Of a stretch of 64,000 bases of DNA, positions 50,972 to 60,006 are shown piece by piece (positions within the stretch are counted from its first letter, which is position 1; every line of letters begins with the position of its first letter). Under the pieces are notes generated by a model. It made no database searches and was not told the origin of the DNA. It saw nothing but the letters and a program-made list of their open reading frames with translations. Origin of the DNA: an uncultured Oscillospiraceae bacterium (GTDB taxonomy: Bacteria; Bacillota; Clostridia; Oscillospirales; Oscillospiraceae); NCBI GenBank assembly GCA_947627715.1, contig CANQXK010000001.1, positions 62,001-126,000 of the forward strand, in the 5' to 3' direction. The position numbers and the translations under genes are program-made.

Positions 50972-51844
50972 ATGGAAAAAATTCAGGAGCTTTTGCGTAC
51001 GCTTCGCAATGTCATCTCCATCATCACGGTTTGGGACATACTGGATATGGCCATCGTCGCTTTCTTAGTGTACAAGCTGATAACCTTTTTCTCCAAGACT
51101 AACTCCATGAACGTGGTCAAGGGGATCGCGCTTTTGCTTGTGGTCATGGGGATCAATGCGTGGCTTGACCTGCCTGTTGTCTCCTACCTGTTGGGGGGAG
51201 CCTTTGAAATGGGCGTCATCGTCATCATCGTCCTCTTCCAGCCGGAGATCCGCCGCATCTTGGAGCAGGTGGGCGGCAGTCTCAAGGACATCTTCGGCCA
51301 CCCCGTCAAGACGCAGACGCTGGAGAACGCCATCGATCAGACGGTGCTGGCCTTCGCGGATATGTCCAAGACCCGCACAGGCGCGCTTTTGGTGTTTGAG
51401 CGGAGCACGAACCTTGAGTCCTACATCAAAACCGGCACCATCGTGGACGCCTCTCCCGCCGCGGAGCTGCTGAAAAACCTCTTCTTTGACAAAGCGCCCC
51501 TTCACGACGGGGCCGTCATCATCCGCAACGGGCGCATCGCGGGAGCCGCGTGTATGCTGCCGCTGTCCGGCAACTCCAACATAAGCCGGGACCTGGGGAT
51601 GCGCCACCGCGCTGGGATCGGCATGAGCGAGAGGAGCGACGCGGTGGTGGCCATCGTCTCCGAGGAGACGGGGGACATATCCGTGGCCATCGAGGGGATC
51701 CTGAAGCGCGGCCTCTCCACCGATACCTTCGAGAGGATCCTGCGCATGGAGCTGATCCCCCAGGAACAGGAGAAGGAGAACATTTTCAAACGGCTCAAGG
51801 CCAGATTCAAGGGCAAAAAGAGCGAAAGCGAAAAGGGTGAATGA
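50972..51844 (+). CDS. cdaA: Diadenylate cyclase CdaA
   Basis: A 290-residue membrane enzyme that makes cyclic di-AMP from two ATP. Three N-terminal membrane helices (about 18-100) precede the DAC domain with LHDGAVIIRNGRI (DGA motif, about 174) and MRHRAGIGMSE (RHR motif, about 208). The C-terminal tail is Lys/Glu-rich. ATG 50972 follows AAAGAGGGGCGG; the longer frame to 50885 overlaps the promoter. The next gene, cdaR, overlaps it by 4 nt. Confidence 0.96.
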   Translation: MEKIQELLRTLRNVISIITVWDILDMAIVAFLVYKLITFFSKTNSMNVVKGIALLLVVMGINAWLDLPVVSYLLGGAFEMGVIVIIVLFQPEIRRILEQVGGSLKDIFGHPVKTQTLENAIDQTVLAFADMSKTRTGALLVFERSTNLESYIKTGTIVDASPAAELLKNLFFDKAPLHDGAVIIRNGRIAGAACMLPLSGNSNISRDLGMRHRAGIGMSERSDAVVAIVSEETGDISVAIEGILKRGLSTDTFERILRMELIPQEQEKENIFKRLKARFKGKKSESEKGE

Positions 51845-53112
51845 GCATGGACAGCAAGCACACTCGCGGGAGCATGAATCTGCTCTATCTGATCTTTTCC
51901 ATATGCGTGGCCGTGGCGCTCTGGGCGTATGTTGTCTACGTGGAAAACCCGACCTTTGAAAACCCGCGTCCCCGGTCCGGCATCCCCCTGGAGTTTGTGG
52001 GGGAGGACCTTCTGCGGGACTATAACCTCATTGTCTCCGGCGTCAGCACCAACCAGATAACCGTCTACTTCGACGGGCGGGCGCGGGACGCGGAGGTCCT
52101 GTCGGACATGGAGATCCGCGCCGTGGTGGACCTGAGCGATGTGCTGACCTCCTCCGTCACCACGGGGACCCACGCGCTGAGCTACGACCTCATCTACAAC
52201 GCCGGGTCCAGCAGCCTTGAGGAGGTGAGCCGGACGCCGTCCATGATCGAGGTGACCATTGACAGGCTGGTCACCGAGTCCATCCCTCTGCAAGCCGTGT
52301 ATGACGGCAGCATTGCCGACGACTATATGCCCGGCACGCTGAGCCTCAACATGGATTACGTCGCTGTCTCCGGCACCGAGGCGGCCATCAACCTCATCGA
52401 CCACGCCACCGTCACCCTCAAGCGCGACAACCTCTCCAAGACGGTCACCGAGGAGGCCCCCATCGTCCTGTGGGACGCGGAGGGGAACGCCATCGACATG
52501 GCCGAGGCAGGCCTCTCCTTCAACGAGTCCGACGGCATGGCCAAAATCACCCAGACGGTGCTTTTGGTAAAGACCGTGCCCCTGAAGGTGGACATCGTGG
52601 AGAGCGCCACCGCCACCGACGCCAACATCCGCGTCAATTACTCCGTGCCCAACGTCATTCTCTCCGGCGACCCGGAGATCGTCCAGGACATCAACGAGAT
52701 CAACATCGGCACCATCAACCTCAAGAGCATCATCCTCTCCTATGAGGAGGACTTCTTGATCCGCTATCCCAACAACACCGTGTCGGAGAGCGGCGAGACG
52801 AGCTGTACCGTCACCATCACCGTGGAGGACATGGAGACCCGGCGGCTTTCCGCCACCAACATTTCCTATAATAACGCCGCCGAAGGCGACATCGTGTCCG
52901 TCATCACCCAGAGCCTTGATATTACGCTCCGGGGCGACGGGGACGTTATCGACCAGGTCACCGCCGAAAACATCCGCATTGTGGCGAACCTCACGGAATA
53001 CGCCGGCAAGAAGGGGACCTATCAGGTCACGCCCAGGGTGTATGTGGACGGCTTTGGCAACGCGGTGGAGGCCGTGGGCGACCACTACACGGTGACGGTG
53101 ATCATCAGCTGA
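51841..53112 (+). CDS. cdaR: CdaR (YbbR-domain regulator of CdaA)
   Basis: A 423-residue protein with one N-terminal membrane helix (about 14-34) and then four extracellular YbbR repeats, each beginning near a G/P-x-P hydrophobic pattern (e.g. FVGEDLLRDYNLIVSG). It binds CdaA and adjusts c-di-AMP production in Firmicutes. It starts with the ATGA overlap. In many Firmicutes glmM follows; here a DUF5685 gene does. Confidence 0.92.
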   Translation: MSMDSKHTRGSMNLLYLIFSICVAVALWAYVVYVENPTFENPRPRSGIPLEFVGEDLLRDYNLIVSGVSTNQITVYFDGRARDAEVLSDMEIRAVVDLSDVLTSSVTTGTHALSYDLIYNAGSSSLEEVSRTPSMIEVTIDRLVTESIPLQAVYDGSIADDYMPGTLSLNMDYVAVSGTEAAINLIDHATVTLKRDNLSKTVTEEAPIVLWDAEGNAIDMAEAGLSFNESDGMAKITQTVLLVKTVPLKVDIVESATATDANIRVNYSVPNVILSGDPEIVQDINEINIGTINLKSIILSYEEDFLIRYPNNTVSESGETSCTVTITVEDMETRRLSATNISYNNAAEGDIVSVITQSLDITLRGDGDVIDQVTAENIRIVANLTEYAGKKGTYQVTPRVYVDGFGNAVEAVGDHYTVTVIIS

Positions 53113-53127
53113 CGGCGGGAGGAGAAG

Positions 53128-54030
53128 ATGTTCGGATACGTTCGTCCCGCGGCGGAGGAGCTGAAGGTCCGTGAGTTTGAACGCTTCAGGGCGTGCTACT
53201 GCGGCCTGTGTCACGAGCTGGGAAGGCTCTACGGCCTTCCCGGAAGGAGCATATTAAACTACGATTTTGTGTTCCTCGCCATGCTCCTGTGGGGCGGGGA
53301 GGGGGAATGCGGCTACTGTATGCGCCGGTGCGCCCCCGGACTGTTCCGTAAAAAATGCGTCTGCTCCACCGCACGGCCCCTGACGGTGGCCGCCGGGTAC
53401 AGCGTTATCCTGGCCTATTGGAAGGCGCGGGACGATCTGGCGGACAGCCGGGGACTCAAAAAGCTTCCCGCGATGGCCGCCGCTCTCTGGCTCCGGCGGG
53501 GGTATCGAAGGGCCGCCGCGGCCCATCCGGGCTTTGACGCGGACGTGCATGACCGCCTCGCCGCCCTCGCGGCGCTGGAGGCGGAAGGGACGGAGAGCCT
53601 TGACAGGCCCGCCGACCAGTTTGCCCGGCTTCTCGCCTCCGCCGCCTCGGAGGCGGACGAGCCCTCCCGGAGGGCGCTGGGCCAGCTTCTCTACCACGTG
53701 GGCCGGATCATCTACATCGCCGACGCCTGGAGCGATCTTGCCGATGATCTGAAAAGCGGGAGCTTCAACCCCCTCGCCAGGCGGTTCGGCCTCACCTCCG
53801 CCCAGGTCCCGGCGGAAGCGAAGGAGCGCGTCTGGCAGACCCTCAACTCATCGGTGAATCTTGCCTGCGCGGCCTTTGAGCTGCTGGACGACGGCTATTG
53901 GAGTTCGGTGACGAAGAACATCGTATATTTAGGCGTACCCCGTATGATAGACGAAGTGCTTGCCGGGACCTACAGAGCGCCCGGCAGGCGGATCCCCACC
54001 CGCCCGCAGCTTGGGCAGAACGGAGAATGA
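53128..54030 (+). CDS. DUF5685 family protein
   Basis: A 300-residue, mostly helical protein. MFGYVRPAAEELKVREFERFRACYCGLCHELG is the recognised start of DUF5685, with the YCGLCH motif, and more cysteines in CGYCMRRCAP and CVC. The C-terminal part DAWSDLADDLKSGSFNPL resembles a polyprenyl-type acid helix. Function unknown. It starts 15 nt after cdaR with GGGAGGAGAAG, so it may be transcribed with it, and precedes the J-domain gene by 3 nt. Confidence 0.82.
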   Translation: MFGYVRPAAEELKVREFERFRACYCGLCHELGRLYGLPGRSILNYDFVFLAMLLWGGEGECGYCMRRCAPGLFRKKCVCSTARPLTVAAGYSVILAYWKARDDLADSRGLKKLPAMAAALWLRRGYRRAAAAHPGFDADVHDRLAALAALEAEGTESLDRPADQFARLLASAASEADEPSRRALGQLLYHVGRIIYIADAWSDLADDLKSGSFNPLARRFGLTSAQVPAEAKERVWQTLNSSVNLACAAFELLDDGYWSSVTKNIVYLGVPRMIDEVLAGTYRAPGRRIPTRPQLGQNGE

Positions 54031-54033
54031 CAC

Positions 54034-54666
54034 ATGACAGATCCCTATAAGGTGCTTGGAATCAGCCAGAACGCCTCCGACGAGGAGGTCAAGCGGGCGT
54101 ATAGAGAGCTTGCGAAAAAATACCACCCCGACAATTACGTGGACAACCCGCTGGCGGACCTGGCCCAGGAGAAGATGAAGGAGATCAACGAGGCTTACGA
54201 CTCCATCACCCGCGCCCGGAAAAACGGGGGCTACGCGGGAGGCTCCGGGTACAACGCCGGGTATTCGGCGGGGGGCGGCTCCTCCGGCTACTCCGGGGGC
54301 GGCTCCTATCAGAGCGCCAACTCCACCTACGCCCAGGTCCGGCAGGCCATCAACGCGGGCAACCTCCAGTACGCCGAGCAGCTTCTTGACTCCAGCCCCA
54401 CGCGGGATGCCGAATGGAACTTCCTTATGGGCAGTCTCTATTATAGAAAGGGCTGGCTTGACGACGCCAGGAGCTTCTTCCAGCGGGCGGTCAATATGGA
54501 CCCCTCCAACGGGGAGTACCGCCAGGCGCTGAGCATGGTCAGCGGGAACAACTCCCCGTACCGCCAGACGGGCTACGGCCCGCCGGCCGCGCAGGGGGGC
54601 TGCGATATGTGCGATATGTGTACCGCCATGATGTGCGCCAATATGATGTGCGGCGGCTGCCGGTGA
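54034..54666 (+). CDS. J-domain protein with Cys/Met-rich C-terminus
   Basis: A 210-residue protein. Residues 2 to about 70 form a J domain: DPYKVLGISQNASDEEVKRAYRELAKKYHPDN with the HPD motif at about 33-35, so it can activate a DnaK. Residues about 70-90 are Gly/Ser-rich (GYAGGSGYNAGYSAGGG). A TPR-like region (about 100-165) follows. The tail is CDMCDMCTAMMCANMMCGGCR, rich in Cys and Met, likely to bind metal. It is not the housekeeping DnaJ. It sits 3 nt after the DUF5685 gene and may act with it. Confidence 0.87.
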   Translation: MTDPYKVLGISQNASDEEVKRAYRELAKKYHPDNYVDNPLADLAQEKMKEINEAYDSITRARKNGGYAGGSGYNAGYSAGGGSSGYSGGGSYQSANSTYAQVRQAINAGNLQYAEQLLDSSPTRDAEWNFLMGSLYYRKGWLDDARSFFQRAVNMDPSNGEYRQALSMVSGNNSPYRQTGYGPPAAQGGCDMCDMCTAMMCANMMCGGCR

Positions 54667-54670
54667 GCGT

Positions 54671-55186
54671 ATGAGAGATAAGCGTACCGTCCGCCGTGTG
54701 GCCTTCACAGCCGTTTTTACGGCGCTTTCCACGGCGTTTCTCTTCATCGCCTCCGTTTTTCCCACAGGCCAGCTGGGCTTTCTGGGCGTTGCCAGCCTTG
54801 TGGGGATCGCCGCCGTGGTGGAGTACGGCCCCGCCGGGGGGATCTTTGTGTGGCTGGGGACCTTGTTCCTGGGATTTTTGGTGATCCCCTCCAAGACGCT
54901 GGTGTGGCTTTACGCCCTGTTTTTCGGGCCTTATCCGGCGGTGAAGTATTTCACGGAACGCCTGGGCCGCGTCCCGGAGTGGGCCGTGAAGCTTGCGTTT
55001 TTCAACGCCGCCCTCACGGTGGCGCTCTTTGCCCTGAAGGTCACCATGCTGAGCTTTTCGTATATGAAGTTCGGAAATGTGATCCTGTATGTTCTGGGAA
55101 ACGCGGTGTTCGTCCTCTTTGACGTGGCCGTGACCAGGGCCATCCAGGTATATATGGCAAAAATCCACCCCAAAATACACAGATAA
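54671..55186 (+). CDS. Polytopic membrane protein, S-component-like, function unknown
   Basis: A 171-residue protein with about five membrane segments (e.g. VAFTAVFTALSTAFLFIASV, FLGVASLVGIAAVV, FLVIPSKTLVWLYALFFGP, LAFFNAALTVALFALKV, VLGNAVFVLFDVAVTRAI). Size and helices recall substrate-binding S components of ECF vitamin transporters, but I see no firm signature, so this is a guess. It begins 5 nt after the J-domain gene. Confidence 0.6.
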   Translation: MRDKRTVRRVAFTAVFTALSTAFLFIASVFPTGQLGFLGVASLVGIAAVVEYGPAGGIFVWLGTLFLGFLVIPSKTLVWLYALFFGPYPAVKYFTERLGRVPEWAVKLAFFNAALTVALFALKVTMLSFSYMKFGNVILYVLGNAVFVLFDVAVTRAIQVYMAKIHPKIHR

Positions 55187-55199
55187 CGAGGTCTTGGAA

Positions 55200-56078
55200 A
55201 TGATAAAAAGCATGACCGGCTACGGCTCCGCCAAAGGGTCCTCTGGGAAGCTTGAGATCACCGTGGAGCTTCGATCCGTCAACAACCGTTTTCTCGATTG
55301 CAGCGTGAAGCTCCCCAGGGTCTACACGTGCCTTGAGGACGCCGTCAAGGCGAGGGTACAGAAATCCATCTCCCGTGGAAAGGTGGACGTTTTTATCACC
55401 ATCGACGCCTCAAAGGCCGGCGACGTGGTGATCGAGGTCAACGAGCCTGTGGCGGACGCCTACATGAACGCCCTCCGGCAGCTCTCGGAGAGGTACAACC
55501 TCCCCAACGACGCCTCCGCCGTCAGCCTCTCCCATATGCAGGACGTGCTGTCCGTCAGAAAGAGCGAGACGGACCTGGACGCGCTGGCCAGGGACATCGA
55601 CGGCATTCTGGCCGCGGCCATCGAGGACTTCAACTCCATGCGCGTAAGGGAGGGGGAGCGGCTCTACGAGGACATCTCCGCCCGCGCCGCCGAGATCGAG
55701 CGTCTTGTGGGCCTTGCGGAGGAGCGTTCTCCCCAGACCGTCGCCGAGTACAGGCAGCGGCTTGAGGCCCGGCTGAGAGAGGTTTTGGAGAACAGCGCGG
55801 TGGACGAGACGCGCATCGTCACCGAGGCCGCCATCTTCGCCGACAAGACCGCCGTGGCGGAGGAGACGGTGAGGCTCAGAAGCCACCTCTCCCAGCTTCG
55901 TGCCCTCCTGAACAGCGACGAACCCGTGGGGCGCAAACTCGATTTCCTCGTGCAGGAGTTCAACCGGGAGGCCAACACCATCGGCTCCAAGGGGAACGAC
56001 GTTCAGATGGCCCGGATCGTGGTGGACCTGAAGGCCGAGATCGAGAAGATCCGGGAGCAGATCCAGAATGTGGAGTAA
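55200..56078 (+). CDS. YicC family endoribonuclease-like protein
   Basis: A 292-residue YicC-family protein. MIKSMTGYGSAKG at the start, then EITVELRSVNNRFLDCSVKLPR (about 20-41) and the C-terminal FLVQEFNREANTIGSKGND (about 248-266) are diagnostic. YicC acts as an endoribonuclease in E. coli. ATG 55200 has AACGAGG 8 nt upstream; TTG 55194 is a less likely start. It opens yicC-remA-gmk-rpoZ-priA. Confidence 0.93.
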   Translation: MIKSMTGYGSAKGSSGKLEITVELRSVNNRFLDCSVKLPRVYTCLEDAVKARVQKSISRGKVDVFITIDASKAGDVVIEVNEPVADAYMNALRQLSERYNLPNDASAVSLSHMQDVLSVRKSETDLDALARDIDGILAAAIEDFNSMRVREGERLYEDISARAAEIERLVGLAEERSPQTVAEYRQRLEARLREVLENSAVDETRIVTEAAIFADKTAVAEETVRLRSHLSQLRALLNSDEPVGRKLDFLVQEFNREANTIGSKGNDVQMARIVVDLKAEIEKIREQIQNVE

Positions 56079-56084
56079 GAAAAG

Positions 56085-56366
56085 ATGAGACTTGTCAACA
56101 TCGGATTCGGCAATATGGTGTCCGTCAACCGCATCATCGCCGTTGTCAGCCCGGACTCCGCGCCCATCAAGCGCATCATCTCGGACGCCCGCGACCGGGG
56201 GATGCTCATTGACGCCACCTACGGCCGCAGGACGCGGGCCGTGATTGTCTGCGACAGCGGGCACACGGTCCTCTCCGCCATCCAGCCGGAGACCGTTTCG
56301 GGACGGCTGGCCGGGAAGCCGGACAGGGAGGAGCTTGCGTTGGAGGAGGAGACGGAGGATGAATAA
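56085..56366 (+). CDS. remA: Extracellular matrix regulator RemA
   Basis: A 93-residue DUF370/RemA protein. [20 protein letters not shown] and [29 protein letters not shown] are diagnostic. In Bacillus RemA is a DNA-binding activator of biofilm-matrix and osmoprotection genes. It lies 6 nt after yicC and overlaps gmk by 8 nt. Confidence 0.95.
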   Translation: MRLVNIGFGNMVSVNRIIAVVSPDSAPIKRIISDARDRGMLIDATYGRRTRAVIVCDSGHTVLSAIQPETVSGRLAGKPDREELALEEETEDE

Positions 56367-56916
56367 AAATGGCAGGGCCTTCATCGTCTCAGGCCCCTCC
56401 GGCGTGGGGAAAAGCACCGTGCTGGGGGAGGTATTCCGGCACTACACAAATTATTACTTCTCCGTTTCCGCCACCACCCGTGCGCCGAGACCCGGGGAAC
56501 GGGACGGGGTGGAGTACTTCTTCATCACCCAGGAGCAGTTTGACGAGATGGTGGAAAAGGGCCAGTTTTTGGAGCACGCCCGGTACGCCAAGTGCTCCTA
56601 CGGGACCCCCAGAGCGCCTGTGGAGGCAAAACTCGCCCAGGGGGTAGACGTGTTCCTGGACATCGAGGTCCAGGGCGCCCGGCAGATCAAGGCCGCCATG
56701 CCGGAGGCGGTCTCCATCTTCATCGCGCCCCCCAGCGTGGAAGCCTTGGAGGCGCGGCTTCGGGGCCGCGCCACGGACAGCGAGGAGAAGATACGTTTGC
56801 GCCTGGAGACCGCGAAAAACGAGCTTTCCGAGGCGGTCCACTACGACCACGTGGTGGTCAACGACGACTATAAACGCGCCGCCTCCCAGCTTCTTGCCAT
56901 CATTCAAAACGCATAA
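56359..56916 (+). CDS. gmk: Guanylate kinase
   Basis: A 185-residue GMP kinase. [18 protein letters not shown] (about 8-25) is the P-loop, [21 protein letters not shown] (about 35-55) the GMP site, and [13 protein letters not shown] a later marker. It overlaps remA by 8 nt. Confidence 0.96.
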   Translation: MNKNGRAFIVSGPSGVGKSTVLGEVFRHYTNYYFSVSATTRAPRPGERDGVEYFFITQEQFDEMVEKGQFLEHARYAKCSYGTPRAPVEAKLAQGVDVFLDIEVQGARQIKAAMPEAVSIFIAPPSVEALEARLRGRATDSEEKIRLRLETAKNELSEAVHYDHVVVNDDYKRAASQLLAIIQNA

Positions 56917-56954
56917 CGCAAACCGACATTTTCATTTGAAAGGAAGTTTTCTCT

Positions 56955-57149
56955 ATGATGCTCTATCCCACCATGCCCGAGCTTCTTTCCCATACGGGCA
57001 ACAGCCGCTATCTGCTTGTCAACCTGATCGCCCAGCGCGCCCGCTCCATCGCCGTGGACGCCGAGACCCAGGGGATCTCCCTTGACGATAAGCCGGTGTC
57101 CATGGCCATTAACGAGATTGCCGAGGGCAAGATCACGGCGACCATCTGA
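56955..57149 (+). CDS. rpoZ: RNA polymerase omega subunit
   Basis: A 64-residue small RNA polymerase subunit. NSRYLLVNLIAQRARSIAVDA (about 17-37) and KPVSMAINEIAEGKI (about 46-60) match the family. It follows gmk by 38 nt and precedes priA by 23 nt, the normal order. ATG 56958, one codon later, is an equal start choice. Confidence 0.9.
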   Translation: MMLYPTMPELLSHTGNSRYLLVNLIAQRARSIAVDAETQGISLDDKPVSMAINEIAEGKITATI

Positions 57150-57172
57150 CAAGACGCGAGGGGGGCCGGACG

Positions 57173-59419
57173 ATGGCAATGAACATAGCGAAAATAGCCG
57201 TCTCGGCCGCGATTTACGCCATTGACAGGCCGTATTCCTATATCGTGCCGGAGAAGCTCTCAGACTGCGTCCGGCCCGGTTGCCGGGTGACGGTCCCCTT
57301 CGGCAGGGGCAACCGCCTGTGCGAGGGGATCGTCCTGTCCATGGACGGGGAGTCTGAACGGGACAAGCTCAAGGAGATCGCCCGCGTCCTTGACCCGGAG
57401 CCTGTCTTTACGCCGGACCAGCTCAAGCTGGCCCTCTGGATGCGGGATCGGTTTTTCTGCACCTTTTACGAGGCCGCCCGCGCCATGCTCCCGGCGGGGA
57501 TGTGGTTTTCCTCCGGGGAGCGGCGGGTGGGGGACAAGGTCCAGAAATTTGCCGCGCTGGCCGTCTCCGCCGAAGAGGTGGCGGAGATCTCCGCCCACAA
57601 ACATCTGTCCGCCCCCAAACAGGAGGCGATCCTGGACCTCCTCGCCTCCGTGGGCGAGGCCGCTGTCAGCGACATTCTCGCCTTTACCGGCTCTTCCCTG
57701 ACCTCCCTCAACGCCCTGGAGAAGCAGGGCCTTGTGGAGGTCACGGTCCGCGAGGTCTACCGCCGGCCCGTAAGGCCGGTGGGGCCGGAGGCGTCTCCCA
57801 TTGCGCTCACCGGGGAGCAGACCGCGGCCTTTGAGGGCCTTTGCCGCCTGATGCGCGGCGGAAAGCCCGCCGCGGCGCTTCTATATGGCGTTACGGGGAG
57901 CGGAAAGACCAGCGTGTACATCCGGCTCGTTCAGGAGGCGCTGCGGGACGGACGGACCGCCCTCATCATGGTCCCGGAGATCGCCCTGACCCCGCAGCTT
58001 GTGGAGATCTTCTCCAGCCACTTCGGCGATGACATCGCCGTCCTCCACTCCTCCCTGACCATGGGGGAGCGGTACGACGAGTGGAAGAGGATCCGCAAGG
58101 GCGGCGTGCGGGTGGTGATCGGGACGCGCTCTGCGGTTTTCGCGCCGCTGGAGAACATCGGGCTTATCGTCATCGACGAGGAACAGGAACACACCTACAA
58201 GTCCGAGAACGCCCCCCGCTATCACGCCAGGGACGTGGCCAAATACAGGTGCGTCCACGAAAACGCGCTTCTTCTTCTGGGGTCCGCCACGCCGTCGGTG
58301 GAATCCATGTACGCCGCGCGTGAGGGGCGCTACAGCCTCTTCACCCTGGAGAACCGCTTTAACGCCCACCCGCTGCCGAAGGTCCTGATCGCGGATATGC
58401 GGGAGGAGCTTCGCCACGGCAACGGCGGGGCCGTCAGTACGCTTTTGCGGGACGAGCTTGCCAAAAACATTGAAAACGGAGAGCAGAGTATCCTCTTTCT
58501 GAACCGCCGGGGCGCGTCCAACCTTGTCATGTGCGGCGAGTGCGGATATACCTTTGAGTGCAAAAACTGCTCCGTCTCCATGACCTACCACTCCGTGGGG
58601 CAGTGCCTTCGCTGTCATTACTGCGGCTGGTCCGCTCCCGTGCCGGAGGAGTGTCCGAAGTGCGGCGGGAAGCTGAAATTCGTGGGCGTGGGCACGCAGA
58701 AGCTTGAGGAGGAGCTGGGCGAGCTTTTTCCGGGGGCGGGCGTTATCCGCATGGACACGGACACCGTGTCCCGCGCAGGGTCCCATCAGAAGCTCCTGAG
58801 CCGTTTTAAGGATCAGAGGGTGCCCATCCTCCTGGGGACGCAGATGGTCACCAAGGGGCTGGACTTTTCAAACGTCACCCTGGCGGCGGTCATCTCCGCC
58901 GACCAGTCGCTGTACGCCGGGGATTTTCGCGCCCATGAGCGCACCTTCTCCCTGATCACGCAGGTGGTTGGCCGGTCCGGCCGGGGGGAAAAGAGCGGCA
59001 GGGCTGTTTTGCAGACCTTCACGCCGGAGAACAGCGTCCTGAAGCTCGCCGCCGCCCAGGATTACACGGGCTTTTACGAGAATGAGATCAAAATTCGCCG
59101 GCTTATGAATGTCCCGCCCGCCGCCGACCAAATGACCGTGACCGTCACGGGACTTGACGAGGGGACGGTCCTGCGGGGGTGCGTCAGGCTCTCGGAGATG
59201 CTCCGGGGACAGGCGCCCGCCGGCGCGGACCTGACTGTCCTTGGCCCCGCCCCGGCGGGGATCACCAAGGTCAACAACCGCTTCCGCTATAAGCTGACGC
59301 TTCAGCTTTCCAATACGCGACAGATGCGGGATCTTGTGAGCCGGACGATCCGCGCCTTTTCCGCGGACGCGCAGTGGAGAAAGCTGGCGGTATTCGCGGA
59401 CGCGGATCCCATGGAATAA
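57173..59419 (+). CDS. priA: Primosomal protein N' (PriA helicase)
   Basis: A 748-residue superfamily 2 helicase that restarts stalled replication forks. Walker A is GVTGSGKTSV (about 239-248), motif II VIDEEQEH (about 336-343). The zinc region has paired cysteines from MCGECGYTFECKNCS to CPKCGG (about 451-495). The N-terminal domain begins MNIAKIAVSAAIYAIDRPYSYI. It sits in gmk-rpoZ-priA-def-fmt order. Confidence 0.96.
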   Translation: MAMNIAKIAVSAAIYAIDRPYSYIVPEKLSDCVRPGCRVTVPFGRGNRLCEGIVLSMDGESERDKLKEIARVLDPEPVFTPDQLKLALWMRDRFFCTFYEAARAMLPAGMWFSSGERRVGDKVQKFAALAVSAEEVAEISAHKHLSAPKQEAILDLLASVGEAAVSDILAFTGSSLTSLNALEKQGLVEVTVREVYRRPVRPVGPEASPIALTGEQTAAFEGLCRLMRGGKPAAALLYGVTGSGKTSVYIRLVQEALRDGRTALIMVPEIALTPQLVEIFSSHFGDDIAVLHSSLTMGERYDEWKRIRKGGVRVVIGTRSAVFAPLENIGLIVIDEEQEHTYKSENAPRYHARDVAKYRCVHENALLLLGSATPSVESMYAAREGRYSLFTLENRFNAHPLPKVLIADMREELRHGNGGAVSTLLRDELAKNIENGEQSILFLNRRGASNLVMCGECGYTFECKNCSVSMTYHSVGQCLRCHYCGWSAPVPEECPKCGGKLKFVGVGTQKLEEELGELFPGAGVIRMDTDTVSRAGSHQKLLSRFKDQRVPILLGTQMVTKGLDFSNVTLAAVISADQSLYAGDFRAHERTFSLITQVVGRSGRGEKSGRAVLQTFTPENSVLKLAAAQDYTGFYENEIKIRRLMNVPPAADQMTVTVTGLDEGTVLRGCVRLSEMLRGQAPAGADLTVLGPAPAGITKVNNRFRYKLTLQLSNTRQMRDLVSRTIRAFSADAQWRKLAVFADADPME

Positions 59420-59444
59420 TTGAAGGCGAAAAAGGAGAAACCTT

Positions 59445-59951
59445 ATGGCATTGAGAACTATCCGTGAGGAGGGGGACTCCATCCTCCTCAAAAAGAGCCG
59501 GCCTGTCACCGACTTCAACAAGAGGCTCCACACCCTCCTGGACGATATGCGCGAGACGCTTCTCCAGGCCGACGGCGTGGGCCTGGCCGCCCCGCAGGTG
59601 GGCGTTCTGCGCCGCGTGGTCATCGTCATGGACACGAACCGAGAGGAGTTGACCCCGGAGGAGCAGATCATCGAGCTTATCAATCCTGAGATCGTCAGCG
59701 CCGATGGGGAGCAGACGGGGCAGGAGGGGTGCCTCTCCGTGCCCGGCGTCTACGGCATCGTCACCCGGCCTGAACACGTGGTGGTGCGGGCGCAGGACCG
59801 CTTCGGCAACAGCTTTGAGGTAGAGGGGACGGGGCTTACGGCCCGGTGCTTCTGCCACGAGACGGATCATCTGGACGGGCATCTTTTCACGGAAAAGGCG
59901 GAGAGGATCCTGACGCCTGAGGAACTGGATGAACTCAATTCCCAGGAGTGA
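59445..59951 (+). CDS. def: Peptide deformylase
   Basis: A 168-residue metalloenzyme that removes the formyl group from new N-termini. GVGLAAPQVG (about 45-54), EGCLSVPG (Cys ligand, about 89-96) and CHETDHLDG (HExxH, about 131-139) are in order. It follows priA by 25 nt and precedes fmt, its functional counterpart. Confidence 0.96.
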   Translation: MALRTIREEGDSILLKKSRPVTDFNKRLHTLLDDMRETLLQADGVGLAAPQVGVLRRVVIVMDTNREELTPEEQIIELINPEIVSADGEQTGQEGCLSVPGVYGIVTRPEHVVVRAQDRFGNSFEVEGTGLTARCFCHETDHLDGHLFTEKAERILTPEELDELNSQE

Positions 59952-60006
59952 GCGGCCTTCAGACTGCCGGAATTCACTATGTTCACGCCGTAGGCGGGGA
60001 GGGTCA

